From: Lottia gigantea
Lineage: Eukaryota > Mollusca > Gastropoda > Lottiidae
Assembly (NCBI RefSeq): GCF_000327385.1
Contig: NW_008706746.1
Location: forward strand, 4,282,487-4,346,486
DNA: 64,000 bases
Direction: 5' to 3'
Shown: positions 13,901 to 27,100 of the stretch, in pieces
Numbering within the stretch: the first letter of the stretch is position 1
Layout: the number at the start of each line of letters is the position of its first letter
Program-made: the position numbers and the translations under genes
Notes under the pieces: generated by a model
The model's input: only the letters and a program-made list of their open reading frames with translations
Databases searched by the model: none
Told to the model about the DNA's origin: nothing

Positions 13901-16900
13901 ACTATTCTTGTCATAGGACTGACTTATTTTACATAATAAATAAAGTTCAGAGGTCAACATAAAAATTAAAACAAATGACCCTCATTGTCAAGACATGACT
14001 TGCCTGGTATAGAGTAAGCTTAACATCATGATAGTGCAATGCATAAAAACTTTTTCATATTAATAGGTAGCAGGACTCAAAAATATAACAAATGCTGAAT
14101 GAATAGAAACTTCATGGTTGGATAATATGAAATTCCATTGAACATAATTTCGTTGAATATCACTTGAGTTTGTGCCTACAAATACCATTTTGTTTCAGGC
14201 AAATGAAATAAAGAAAAATATCAGATTATTCAATGGTTTCCCTTTTGAAGTTGATGATAAAGAATATACAAAGAGAATGTCTGTTTTAAATAAGTATGTT
14301 TTTTTTTTCATTACTATATATTTACACAAACAGTGATCACTGATATTATCATGACCCGACAAACATTAAAAGATGTGTCACATGCCTCTATTGTATATAT
14401 ACTATATTTTTAGGGGCAGCATAATGCAATTGTTTTAGGTACTGTTGAATTGCGGTTTTGCCCATTTCAGTAGATTTTTTAAGTTTAGAAACAAAGAATT
14501 GGGAGCTTTTATAAGAGAAGATCAATGGAAATAAAAAGAACGAATATTAATTTTGTTTATTTTTTTTTGATACTAAAATTTGACCATTTTAGTGACATTT
14601 TTATATGCCCACACTTAAGTATGTGTTCAATAAAATAGAAGACACACAAACCATTTCACAAAGTTTTTTACTGGTCCATTTTTAGTTGATCCAAATAATG
14701 TGGATACTCTATAGCACAACACATGGGTAAACATTCAAAAAAATAATCTGCTATCCCCTGTTTCAGGAGCACAGAGGCTCCCTTCCTCAGGGACAGACAC
14801 ACATAAAATGTCAGTTGAAGTTCAATGTCACTTTCCTTGGTAGTTGCTAAGTAACATTCCAACATTTTTTTCATGGTAGGAATCCAATATGACTTCATAA
14901 AATGATGATCCTTTAGGACTAGTTAGTTTTTTCTATAGCAGATTATTTTTTTGAATGTTCACACTTAAGTATGGGCGTATATCGTAGTTGCCCCTGTTGG
15001 TCGTCCGTTCACATTTACCTCATGCTCACTCTACAGTCTACAATTCTCCATGAATTCTTTTGATCTTTCGTATGTGTGTCAATATCATAATGAAGATGTG
15101 CACTAATGAATTTGGTGAGGGTCCGATGATTTTCTTGAGAGATGTCGCATTAGACTGATATCGCGTTCGTTTTTTTTTCCACTTTTTTGGCTCGTGCTCA
15201 CTCTACAGACTACAATATAGAGTTTGTTTTACAGTTCACATTTAGCTCTTCATGAAGCTGCTGGTGGGCGTATTCGCTTGCGAGACTTGCCGCAAGCCTA
15301 TGTTTATTTTATATATAATCCTTGGATACAAAAAAAAATCTAATATTTTGCAATGTAATTTTTTTTATAGAGCCACACTTCCTCAAATTAAACTAATGTG
15401 TGCAGTGTTAGATATAGAAAGAAAGGGAACCAAGGTGGAAATAGTTAATAGATTAATGAATTTCTTAATGAAACCAACAGATTCAGGAAAAGCAGTACCC
15501 AAACCTAAGAGTAAGTTTGATGACTGTAATGGCTCTTAAAAATCCTATTGAAGTAGATACTATGGTGAGAGGTGTTCCGATTGTTGGTGACAATTGATTA
15601 TCGGTCTTTGAAAGACCAGCGATGTTACTAATTGATTTTCAACTGAAAGTCGATGATGTCGGCAAACCATATAAAAGTCAGTCATTTTGTTTTTTGTTGG
15701 CAATATAAAATTATAAAGATTGGGTGTCTTAAACAATGAGTTCCTCATCTTAATTTGTCACACCTTTGATTAATTTTTCTCGAGGACTGATTGTTACTAT
15801 TAATAGTATCGTAGTCACAGATTGTGCTGAATAAGGTATTATACTGAAGTGGACGACATTTCGATGAGTAGAGGAGAACAGCATAGATATGGCCTCTTTG
15901 CAAAAATTCATGCTTCATCATTTAATGATCGAAATACGTCACTTCTATTTGTAACAAAATACCACAAACCGGAGCTTTAAAAATTGGAGAATCTACTCGT
16001 GTGACCTTGAAAGTTTAGACCCAATGTCACAGGAATGAATATGACTAATGCCAGTATTTCATCATCCCAAAAATAACATTAGAGAAATCAGGAGTATAAG
16101 AAAAGCCATTATTGAAGAAATATTATAAAAAGTGGATATGTCATGTGAGTTTATGTGAGATAGAGTCACTGTTGTGGGAAACGGCAACATTACCGCTCAA
16201 TATCGTGGTGTCTGCGTTATGCCAACTTTATTAAATTAATTTATAAAGCCTTAAAACAAGTGCATGTCCATTAAATGGGGTGTGTTTCGATTATTAATCC
16301 ATTACATAATCGATTATGCCTCTCTGATTATTTTGATTAATCGATTATTATTTTCATCCGATTGCCCATCACTAACTATGGTTTATCTGTATTTATGGTA
16401 TAATCGAAATAACTATGCCTAAGATTGAATTCAGAGATGTTTTTTCAAGTTTTCTGCAATTAACAGAAACACATATAGTGGAGTGAATTTTGGCAAGTGA
16501 GGGACTAGCTAAAACAAATGTCCTCTTCTTATCACAAAAATGAAGGTTTGGATGGTGACTTTCCACATATTACATTTATTTTAAGGTTATCACTTATTTA
16601 ACACTGAAAGGTTTGGGATTTTAAAACAATATTCACAATGTATACCTTTTGTTACAGAAAAGAAATCCAGAACATCAGGAGAAAAGCGAAAAAGAACAAA
16701 GAAAGAAAGTAAAGCTAAATCAAAAGAAGACGTGTCAGATGATGAAGATGATGATGATGATGTCAAGGATACCACACTTGAAGATGATGATTCATCACAA
16801 GAAGATAATGTTGATGGTGATGATAGCGAGAGTGAAAAAGAAGAAGCTAAACCTCCTAAGAAGAAAAGACGCACAGAATCACCCAAACCACAAAAGACCA

Positions 16901-19604
16901 AGTCTGAAAAACCTAAAGCGGAGAAAACAAAAGCTGAAAAGCCTAAGGCCAAACCGAAGAAAGAGAAAAAGGAAAAAGAAAATGGTAAAAAAGAAAAAAG
17001 TAAATCCAAGGTTACAAAAGGTAAGCTATAATTTGATAAAGTGAAGCAAAGCTATTGCAGCACATCCAGGAACATGAACTGTACCAGTATTTTATTTTAA
17101 AAGGCCATTCCACTTTTTTTGTAGGTCAAAATGTAGATAAATTTGTCCTTTAATGTACCGGTATCTTAAAGTTTTTATCCAGCCATTGATTTTTCAAAGC
17201 CAAAACTATATAAAAAGTTTATGTATACTTTTAAAGTTTGTTATGCTTTTTGAAAGCTGTTAGAAAACTACTGTACAAATCTAAGTAAAATAAATGCCTA
17301 ATTGTAGAGACATTTATTTAAAAGGTTTAAACTAAAAAATATCTATTTCATCATAAAGCTGAACACCAAAACTAGGTAAAACTGTTTAATTTACAGTTAG
17401 TTCTTGTTTTTAAAACAAAAAATGCTGTTTGATCAAGAAGATACATAGATATAAATAGCTTACTTAAGAAATATTTTCAGCTATAAATAGAAACTTTTTC
17501 AAAAAAAGCGGAATGTCCCTTTAAGGTAGAATAAACTCTAAATTGAAACAACACAGATAAAAATTATATTTTGTTCATTAGGCTACACCAAATGAATTGA
17601 TTGGTCGACGGAATCGCCACATGTAAATAATTAAAAATATATAATTTAATTTAATTTGTAATTTTCTGTATCAAAATCGGTTAATCGCAAATTTCATACG
17701 ATCGTATTTTTTTTGTGTTGGGGCGACCAGAAGTGGGGAAAAGACAAGTTGTTACTGGTCCAAAATAAAACGTCTGGAGGACATTATCGTCATGTTTAAA
17801 AAAAATTTAAAACCATCACATGAGTAAGAATTAAATAGACTATAGCCCACAAGGGCCGAATAGCAAAACCACAAATAACTTGGTGATTGGCCAAAATGAA
17901 CACACACTACCAATGATAAGGAATGATATAAATATAGCAATTCGTAATATAAATGTATATTTTCGTACACCTTTACATATTTTTTCAACGAATGTAGGCC
18001 ATTTGAACTGTTGCGTGTCCAAAGCAGGGGTTGACGAAATAAATTTTTTTACTTTAAATTGAAGCTAATAAAACTAAATAAACTTAGCAGTCATGTACGA
18101 ACAATTAGGTGAATAAAAAGAATGAGATGAATCAAAACAGAATAAATGCTTGTATTTTGGCACATTCGCAGGAAAAAAAATAGTCAAAAAAAATTTTCGC
18201 TCGCTTACTCCGTTTTTTAGCTGAAAATCTGTAGACCAATTGTTTCATTTGGCCTTACAACCTAAAAAAAAATGAAGTAATTGTTTTAAGTTCTTATTAT
18301 TTCTTGTAGACTCTGATGATAGTTCAGATGATGAACCATTAAGTAAATCTATATCTGATCCACCAGGTGTAAGTACTTTTTGTGTATTATATTACATACT
18401 GGGGCAAACGCTTTACAGAGCCTATTATTAATACCTAAGTTGGCATTTTGTATGATATGATTTTCTTTGTGTGTTTTAAGAGGCATTTTAAGAAGACAAT
18501 TGTAAATTGTATTTGCATCATTCTGACTTCCTTCCAGCACTATGTGTTTTTTGAAGTTTTTTTACTCAAAGCTGTAGGGTGATGTACCTGTCTCTAAAAT
18601 TGGTCCAAATATAAGCTACATTTGTTCTCAATGCTCGTACAATGGAAGAAGGCCTGTAATATTTCTGTTTAGATTATTGAGTCATAAGGTATATAATTGT
18701 GGATTTTTTAAGAATATTAATACTATAATTGCAGAATGATGAGATAAAGAAAGTTATAGAAAAGATATTAGATGGTGCTGATTTAGAAGAAGTGACCATG
18801 AAAACTGTAGTAAAACAGGTAAGTTTTTATATTCCTTAATTTATCTCTTTTAAAAAAATGCCCTAACACTCATGTTACCTATGTGTATTGAATACTCTTT
18901 TAATTTCCTTCATTTTATTCAAAACGTTAGGCTAGTGTGTGTGTAGCAAGTTGAACACAATGTTTAATTTTTAAAAAAAAATAAGTATAAATGTATATCT
19001 GAATTCATAGGTGAATCAATATTGTTAATTTTGGCTGGTTTGGGTGGAGATCTCACTCAAAGCCATTACATCTGATCTACATCACCTTTGAATAATGAAT
19101 TTATTGTTTTTCAGTCTGCATGGCGTTGTCAGTCTTCATTAGCCCACATGGTGCAATATAGGACCCATTCCATTTAATTTTATTTTATTCATTATTTAAT
19201 ATTTGCAGGTGTATGCTAAATATCCTAAGTTTGATTTATCAGATAAAAAAGAATTTATTAAGTGTACTGTGAAAGAGGTAAGAATAATCTAGAACCTGTC
19301 TATATATTACAATTGATATTGGTGAACTATTTGTCCCCATGTGTTTCCTTGTACTCCAAGACAAGATGCCATCTTCATGGTTTTAACACGCTCTACTTTG
19401 CCACTTTCGAACATTTTCTGTATGCTTATTCTGATGAAGTTGGTATAACTGGTCTTGCCTTCAGTAACATGTTCATATGACAAGACTTGGTGGAAATGCA
19501 TAAACTCTACAGTTTTGCTACCTAAGGTATAATTACTGTGAAAGTGAGTAATTAACATAATAAATTCTGTTTCCCTATTTCAGATTATTTCCTTTAATGA
19601 TTGA
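10915..19604 (+). CDS. DEK: DEK chromatin protein, 11 coding exons, 432 aa
   Basis: Exons: 10915-10956, 12939-13131, 13388-13543, 13794-13870, 14199-14293, 15371-15510, 16658-17020, 18310-18368, 18735-18818, 19209-19277, 19584-19604. All junctions are GT-AG and phase-consistent; the total is 433 codons with stop (human DEK 375 aa). Residues about 80-190 carry the conserved core (GLLERPVVIESGKRERKK, then EGKGEKLGNI and LFNGFPFEV). Residues 188-230 form the SAP-type DNA-binding domain (LPQIKLMCAVLDIERKGTK). Exon 7 holds an acidic tract (about 259-300) followed by a Lys/Pro-rich basic tract, longer than in human. Residues about 373-432 are the C-terminal DEK domain (LEEVTMKTVVKQVYAKYP). DEK binds supercoiled or cruciform DNA and histones in the nucleus and acts in chromatin structure and splicing. 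The start gives MSDTENNLPSPSKE directly before the first donor. Introns host two MITEs, an hAT-like element and another inverted-repeat insertion. Confidence 0.95.
11766..12223 (+). mobile_element. TTAA-bounded MITE, family copy A (DEK intron 1)
   Basis: It starts TTAAAGGGGTGTTCTGCTTT and ends ...AATATCCCTTTAA. The interior aligns by eye with copies B and C along the whole length: TTTTCATTATCAAAA, TACCTGAAAATGTT, ATGTATCTTTTTGAT, TAGGAGACATATTTCTCTA, and AAAAAGCATAACAAACTTA all recur. It is about 460 bp with no coding capacity. The right end has drifted relative to the consensus GGAATGTCCCTTTAA. Confidence 0.75.
12554..12612 (+). repeat. Dispersed repeat, copy 1 (DEK intron 1)
   Basis: A roughly 60-bp block containing TTGGAATGGTGCAAATTGAT recurs almost unchanged at 46997-47055. 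No ends or coding content are visible; it may be a core fragment of a SINE or DNA element. Confidence 0.6.
14602..14979. mobile_element. Inverted-repeat element in DEK intron 5 carrying a protein-like fragment
   Basis: The left border ATATGCCCACACTTAAGTAT and the right border ACACTTAAGTATGGGCGTAT are imperfect inverted copies of about 28 bp. Between them, on the minus strand, 14668-14898 is an uninterrupted 76-codon frame. Downstream, 14980-15310 has further repeat-like sequence, ending in GGTGGGCGTATTCGCTTGCG, so the true element may extend to about 15310. The superfamily is not known. Confidence 0.45.
14668..14898 (-). pseudogene. Captured protein-coding-like fragment, parent unidentified
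   Basis: The 76-residue frame (including KKMLECYLATTKESDIELQL and SLRKGASVLLKQGIADYFFE) looks like real coding sequence: amphipathic helices, balanced composition and no low complexity. It would suit an alpha-helical repeat scaffold protein. It has no splice sites that fit a gene here, lies antisense within a DEK intron and sits between the inverted repeats at 14602 and 14979, so a captured gene piece is the simplest reading. I could not name the parent gene. Confidence 0.35.
15559..16382. mobile_element. hAT-like non-autonomous element with 8-bp target duplication
   Basis: ACTATGGT occurs at 15559-15566 and again at 16375-16382, a perfect 8-bp direct repeat as left by hAT transposases. The interior begins GAGAGGTGTTCCGATTG and ends CGATTGCCCATCACTA; the right terminus read inward (TAGTGATGGGCAATCG) is typical of hAT ends, and the subterminal sequences are rich in AATCGATTA. 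There is no transposase frame in the 808-bp interior. It lies in DEK intron 6, sense-neutral for the gene. Confidence 0.65.
17097..17524 (-). mobile_element. TTAA-bounded MITE, family copy B (DEK intron 7)
   Basis: Inverted orientation relative to copies A and C. The right end, GGAATGTCCCTTTAA, and the left end, TTAAAAGGCCATTCC, are inverted repeats. Interior blocks matching A and C on the reverse strand include AAAAAGCATAACAAACTTTA and CTAGTTTTGGTGTTCAGC. It is the best-preserved pair of termini of the three copies. Confidence 0.75.
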
Positions 19605-19789
19605 TAAAGAGATGATATGGGTTTTAAAATGGCAGCTTTTTGTTGAATATGGAAGTTAGAGAATAGAGTGATCCACAGAAAAGACTAGAGTATTTTAACA
19701 ATACACATTTTTAATCAGGATTTTATCAAAGTTGTTGACATTTCACATTGTTAGTTTGGATGGTGGAAGCATTCTCTAGATGTTTATGG

Positions 19790-20050
19790 AATTGGTTTTA
19801 GACCAGCTGAAGTAGTGCAGTCAATGAAATTCATCAATTATCATGATAATCATCCTTCATTCAAGGTTTTAAAATTGTGTATATTATTTTGCAAGTCACT
19901 AGATGGCATTTAAAAGATTTTACATCATCATCAAATATGAAAATTGGTTTTAGACCAGCTGAAGTAGTGCAGTCAATGAAATTCATCAATTATCATGATA
20001 ATCATCCTTCATTCAAGGTTTTAAAATTGTGTATATTATTTTGCAAGTCA
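19790..20050 (+). repeat. Direct duplication just past the DEK stop codon
   Basis: A block of about 109 bp (AATTGGTTTTAGACCAGCTG to TTTGCAAGTCA) at 19790-19898 is repeated almost perfectly at 19942-20050, offset 152 bp. It lies in the likely DEK 3' untranslated region, so both copies may be in the mRNA. The near identity implies a recent local duplication. Confidence 0.85.
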
Positions 20051-20481
20051 TTAGAGTCTATCTCTAAGGCTTGAGTCTACAATAATGAATTGTGAAGAAA
20101 AATGGCATGGATGCCAAAGTGGAAAAAAATTTTTTTTGTTCACTGGGTTTCATGTTTTTTCAAAATTTACTTATTGAAAACCTTGTCACATGTGTTATCA
20201 GTGAACAAGTTTTTCTGCAAGTGGAAAATTCTTTTCCCTAATATAGTGCTCTGTAAAGTTATCAAGAATTCACAATGTAATGCTTCTTATATGAAGGAAA
20301 AACTGTCTATTAAAGTTGTGTAGGTATAAATTATATACTGGTATTCAAGGAATGGAATAATGAAATATTATCATATTTCTTATAAGATTTTTTTCTTCAT
20401 TGTATATTTTCATCTGATTTAATCATTTTGGAGCTTATTTTAATATTTTATATATAAATTATCATTGTACAGAGTCAGCAG

Positions 20482-20487
20482 AATAAA
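20482..20487 (+). terminator. Candidate DEK polyadenylation signal
   Basis: AATAAA on the plus strand, about 880 bases past the DEK stop in an AT-rich context. This would end DEK before the convergent GTF3C3 transcript begins its own 3' region. It is one of several possible signals. Confidence 0.3.
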
Positions 20488-20777
20488 ATAATCATAGCAA
20501 GTTATAATATAATTATAAAACTTGTTATTCAACTTATATTGTTATTATTTATTACCAATAAGACATCAATCTCATGGCATAACCCCAATTAGACAATCAC
20601 TTTTAATCCCTAAAGACCTTAAAAACCATCAAGATGAGAGATTATTTCAAGTTTTTAAGGGACAGATGCACCCTTTTCTGCTAGGAGTAAGAACTTGAAT
20701 TTCCTCAGTATTTTAAGATACCACTCGTCTGATTTGAGGAGCTCACAGTTCTCCTGATCACTGTCATGTTGATTAAA

Positions 20778-20783
20778 TTTATT
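20778..20783 (-). terminator. Candidate GTF3C3 polyadenylation signal
   Basis: AATAAA on the minus strand about 400 bases past the GTF3C3 stop. With the DEK signal at 20482 it would leave about 300 bp between the convergent transcripts. This is motif evidence only. Confidence 0.3.
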
Positions 20784-21182
20784 CCATTAACAGTGTAGAA
20801 TACAATGTCTATTAACAAAAAAAATCACACATCGGCAAGAAAGAGCCTGTTCAGTCACTACATTCTCTTTCAGCTCACAATTCAGCCAATATCTAATTGT
20901 TGAAAAAAAAAATTTGTGCTATTTTCACTACTCATCCATTAAATTTACAGTTCATCAAAAGTATTGTTCTCGTTAGACCAAAATATTTGTTATTCACATT
21001 TCAACAAATATGTTCTTCTAGACCTAAGAGCTCAATCTTCATTTATCACATTGCCCACAGAAGCTCAGTTCTCATACATTATACATCTTAAATCTCAATC
21101 TTTTTCCAACATTGTCTGAGACGAAAGAGCTCAACAGTTCAACTCATTGCTAGCTGTAATTTCTATATTTGGTATCAAGCTA

Positions 21183-24100
21183 TCATAAAACACAGTACTG
21201 ATGTAACATTATTCTAGCATGTTCTATAGCACCACTACCTTCATAAATTAATGATAGATTAAATGCTATTTCCTTTCTTAAATCATATATTCCCTGTAAA
21301 TATAAATAACATGATTATTGTGGTACTCGCATAGTTTTGGAATGGTTCTAGTATTGTCCTCTTAGTCTGTACAAATAAATATTTTGTACTAGGCAATGTT
21401 AACTCATTTCAAACCTTAGATTGGGGTCCTGTTTTAATAAGTCTTAGAAGTTAAAAGCACATTCTTTAGGCCTTTTTTTATAAAAAGCATATGGTAGTCA
21501 TTGAGATAAATACTTACATTGGGATGGTCTATTATAGGAGGGAAAGTTAAAGCTTTTTTATAATAGAATACTGCAGCATACTTTAAATCTACAAAAAAAG
21601 ACAATCTACTCTAAATATTTCCAATAGCAAGGTGTTATAGAAAATAAATCACATTCTTTATAACTGGAACTGTTGTCTATCACTATCTTCATACTTTTCT
21701 CACTAAACTAAATTTAACTGATTTAAGTGAATTCATATATCAGTTTCAAATTTGTTATGATCAAAATCATAATGAAGTTAGACACATACAATAACTGAAA
21801 GTTGTCTTTATATAGGCTAAAGCTAAGATTTCATATATGCGGATCCGTCATGCATCATCTGTTTAAAATCGAAATCGTTGGTTTAGGAGGGTATGATTCC
21901 ATAAATGCAGAAGTGGTATCCTTCAAATGGTCCCCGTCATGCGTCCAAAAAAAAAGCCGGGTGTAGCTGACGCAAGGCAGATCCGCATGACTTCCTGGAG
22001 GTTGTGCAGGTATATATATATATATGTAAGAAGAATACACAAATTAATTTACCTAACTGATGTAAGGCTCTTCCCATATTATAATAGGTTTCTTGACACT
22101 CTCCTCTCAATTCTACATATTTATTTAACATAGAAATACCCTAAAAAAATATATATTATTCATATTATTTGTAGGGTATGATTTTTTTTAAATGTGTGTT
22201 TGGTATTAAAAAATCCAGTCTCACAAAAATAGAACAATATCCTTTCTTTGCATGCACACGAGTTTCATTTGTATCCAGTAATTAGAATGGGATGCATGGA
22301 AATTTTACCAAAGCGGCTGGTTTACTGGCCACATAATTACCCAATAAATACCAGAACAGTTGTTACCAAGTGATGTCACATAACGTCATACCCATTAAGT
22401 TATATTACTTAGAGTTCAGGGTATATGATGTTTGATTTCATTAACACTCGGTGTTTAAAGGGTTAAAGTTATTAGAAAATAGTTGTGTTCGGGAGTAGGG
22501 GTAACATACTTTTATCAGAATTATGAACAGATATAATACATCTACATGTATATATTGTTATAAAATATCTTGTAGGGGGAATCACAAAGAACAAGATGCT
22601 TTTTTTGAAGGTATTTTTTCAATTTAAAAAGGTGCAGTTATGCTTTAAATTTGATTACATTACAATATTAATAGTTTACCTGTACAAATAACGTATGTTT
22701 TTTAGCTGAGAATTTCTGACAAGCTATATGTATATAACATAAACCAACACATAAATTAACCATAGGATCATTAGGTGTCTGTCTTAATACATTAACATAT
22801 TCACCTACAAACGTAACAATTAATCTACTTTAATGTCTGAATTGAATTTCGTTCATCTGTTCAATAAAATTCAGAATACTATTTGTTTCTGTTCATTTTT
22901 GAGCTTAAAAGCTCAGTACATATTTACAATCCTAAATTCATTTCCACAAGAAATAAATATATATACCAACCTAAAGCATTTTTATAGGAACCACTCAATA
23001 AACAATTATGACCATTAGTTAAACCTAGTGGAATACTTTCAGGATTCTGAAAATATAAATGACAATTTGTCAACACTAGTTTTATGTTCACTTTTGACTG
23101 AATAAACAATTTTCAACCATTTGACAACCTGTTCACACAGCCAATAGCCACCCAATTATTGACACTGCAGTTAAAATTATCTTCTCTCAACATATACAAT
23201 ACAAGAAGACATGATATCATCTCCTAGCAAGATAGCCTGGCCACACATTCTGGAAACGATTTTAGCGACTTAGGACAGAAATTTGAAACAGGTAAGTGAG
23301 CTGTCCCAAACATATTCTATATGTCTCATATATCAAATATTACACTTCTATATGAAAATATAAAAAATGAAACAATACAATGAATACACAGGCTATCTGC
23401 ACCATCACAATGCATTTGTCTTTGTTTTCAATCTTATTTATACCGTTGTTAATTCGAATGCGAGAGCGTCATTTGTTTTGCGTATGATCAATTAATTTTT
23501 TTTCCTCGCCGTCGTGCTCATTTCTTCTTGAAGTATTTTCCGAAAGAAATAATCCATTTTAGGTGTCAAGAATGTCATTTAGTGACTTGTGGAGATTGAC
23601 GAAGTTAGGATAGGATTGTTAAGTTAGTATAACTGTAAGACTATTTTTAATAGGAAGAATCTTAAATTTAAGATGTCTTCATACCTGTTCCAAGTGCCTT
23701 GAATCGGTCCTAGCTAAGATTGTTTCGAGAATACACAGCCAGAAAAAAAATCATCAAACTTCAATAGAATCACATACCTTCATTAGAAGTCGGAAAGCAA
23801 ATTTATTATGTCTTGCATCATTAGCAAATGATATGACTTGTTGAAATAAATTCCATGCTTGGTTACAATCTTTAAACTACAAAATAAATCAATGATTTGA
23901 AACATGGAAAATATCAAAATGTTGGAAATTAGTTATCATTATGCCATCAGTTATCAGATGTCAAGATATTTAGTCCAGCTAGTAAGCATATACATAAATT
24001 CAGATACCTTTAAACAAATATCCTTGACAAAACCATAAGCAAATTGACCATTTTTATTTAATATACAAGCTATCAAACACATAAACTCTGTTTCCTGAAA

Positions 24101-27100
24101 ATAGTGACATAAATCATCAAATAGTAAAACTAAAATATGTTGGAAATTGAAAGATTAATATTTGAGTTAAGACAGTTTTATTTGAAGTAACTAGAGAGAA
24201 TAAATACTTCAATAACAATCCATTGTACAAACACTAATATAGGAATCAACAAGAAACAGTTTTATTTGAAGGCTTATGTTTTCATCCATATATGTATACC
24301 TTATTTGGCAATATACAAGGCTAAAAAGTTTTTCATCTAAGTGAGATATCTCAATTCGATTAAAAAAAACTTTTGCCACGAACATGCACACTTATTTAAT
24401 AAATCATAGACATAAGAACTGCAACTGTAACCACCTTGCAACATCACTGGCTAAAGTGTGTAAAACTTGAGGCGACTAGAGAAATAAATGACAGTCATCA
24501 ATCTAGTATGAGACTTTCAATGTAAGGCTTAGAACTTTTCACTCACTAGATATTACATTGATATACAAAAACTTTTATGATAAATATATTTTCTAATCTT
24601 ACCTTTATCTTCTCTTCATCTCTCATAAATTGAGGACAAGTTAACCCCAATGTTGTAATTTCTAATAGTTCTTCTAATCTATTACTTTCTAATAGAGCAT
24701 TACATAGCTGAAAATAAACCAAATATAATCAATTACAGATTACATAAAATAATCAATAATGTGTTATCATAATCATAGACTCCTTAACTATTTGCAATGG
24801 CGATCAAAAAAGTAAATACCGTAAAATTCATAAACAATGAATCTATAAACTTCAAGGGGTTTGCTTAAAAAAAATTTTTTTTTTCATTTTTGCTGTAGTG
24901 CAGTCAGAAAAATCAAAAATAAACACGCGAGTGAATATATCCCACATCACATGTTGAGGACAACTCAAATATAAGAAAAAATATCAAAATACAAGACTGT
25001 ATTTAACTCCTCTACCTTTAGGTATATAGCCCACATATCATCTGATGTTACTTCACAAGCTTTTTCACTAGTTGTCTGTTTAGATGTACTACTTACTGAA
25101 AACACGAAATACTGTTCACTTTTATATTAATTTATACAATATTACAGATTTCATAACAGGTTCAGTTTGCCAGTAGTTCACATATATGTTCACTTCCATG
25201 ATGCTGTCCATTAATGTTCACACAGACAATAAAGATTGAAGATGTCATAATATCTGCATGTAAAAATGTTTAAAATGTCCTTTAAGCTATGACTGTCTGC
25301 AGTTTCGTTGAACCATCAGTCTGTAATAATTATGCAAAGTGACAGTTGAAACTCAAATCTGCAACAATATTGAAATGATCAAATACAAATGTCATTAAGC
25401 ATCTCCCCCCTCCTCCCAAAAAAGTGGTAAGCCTTAAAGGCTGAAAAATAACCTTATCAAATATGGAATAATCCAATTTAACTAATACTTACAGAAAGAA
25501 TCTAAAGATGATTGACCATGATGAAAGTTGATATAAGCTCTTAAAGCATCAGCTCTATGTTTATGTGCTCTATAGGAAAATACCACTAGAAAACCAAAGA
25601 TTATGTATATATAAATTGAGAGCATCAAAAAAGCAAAGTAAACTATACATATGACCTTTTTTAATTTCAAGATGCATTCATCTCTGCCAAAACTTCATTT
25701 TTGGAAGTATATGGTATTAACTGTAATTTTACTTTGTATAGCCAGCATGCTTCTCTTCATTTTCCGAATTTTTATTAGGTCAGACCATTTAAACAAATTT
25801 TCATGTTTTTAATGTATCATAAACATGTACAACATAGCGTTCATTACTTACATTTCATAAAAGCAGGACTATAAATTTCTCGGAAATGTTGAAAAAGAAG
25901 TTTTTTGCTACAAATATAGAATTCTTCAAATCTGTTTTGTGAATATAATAAATGTGATTTATGTAATAATAGAACTTGATCTTCTTGACTTAGTTCTCTT
26001 TCTTCTTGTTCACCTGTAAATATATGACTTAATTAGCCATCCAAACTATCTACTGACTATAAGTATTTTGACAATCTCTTGATGGATTCTCTGCCTGCAA
26101 AGGTTTCAATATATACATCTGTGCATTTAATCATTATGTTCAATTTTGTTCATGGCACGTACATTCTGTAAAAACAATCATACCTCTTGACAATATCTCT
26201 ACAGCTTCATCATGTTTACCAAGTTGTTGTTGTAAAGCTGATAAAGACACCCTAGCTCCAAAATGAGCAGGAGCTAGATCTACAACTTTAGTGTAAGCTT
26301 CAACTGCACCTTGTAAATCACCTATAGAACTTAGACATTCAGCATACCGTAACCATACAGCAGCCTACAATCAAACAATATATTTCAAATATATAATATC
26401 TTATGCAATCAACTTAGCTCAAAGTTTGTTTTCAAGGTTACATACATGCAGGTGTAGTGCACTGAATAGATGAGCCATAATATTTCTACAGGTATCTGAT
26501 CTTGTCATTCGTTTTTATGTTTATTGAACCTAGATAGCCAATGAACTCATTTTGTGTCTAACATTTGATTTTGTCTGCTTTCACACTAGCTTACCTTTTG
26601 ACTAAGTTATAGACCTGAATGATTCAATTCTAACTCTGAAAATAACTAAAAGAGACATCTTCAGCAGCTCTATACCATTTCAATGTAATATTCACCTTGT
26701 CAAAGTTTGTAGACTTTACCAGAGTTTCAAGAATAGGTATAGCTGATTCATGACACCCAACCTCCATATAAGATTCCGCTACATCTAAAAATAGATCTCC
26801 CACATCATTGACTTCTTCTTCTAGTAAAATATACTCTATCATCTGTAATAACATAATATATGATACCTTTATTTGTCCAATTTAAACAGAAATAAAGTGA
26901 GAACGAAGAGATGATGCATTTCATTTTGCTTGTTGTATTATATTTCTGAAGACACAGATTGCAAATTATGCACATGATGAAATGTTTTCTATGTTAGTTC
27001 ATCCATTCTACATAAGTCACAAAGGCAGTGATAGTCAGTCAGCAATCAAATTAAGTTACCAATTTGTACCTTGATCAGTGATAGGTAGACATTTTGTAAA

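Noticed and set aside
16590-17044. Several long reading frames in other frames and on the minus strand across DEK exon 7
   Set aside because: They are shadows of the low-complexity acidic and lysine-rich coding exon, whose frame fits the DEK gene with correct splice phases.
21855-22133. Overlapping frames near a TATATATATATA run below GTF3C3 exon 22
   Set aside because: Only the exon portion (22053-22140, minus) fits the gene; the rest is intron with a microsatellite.
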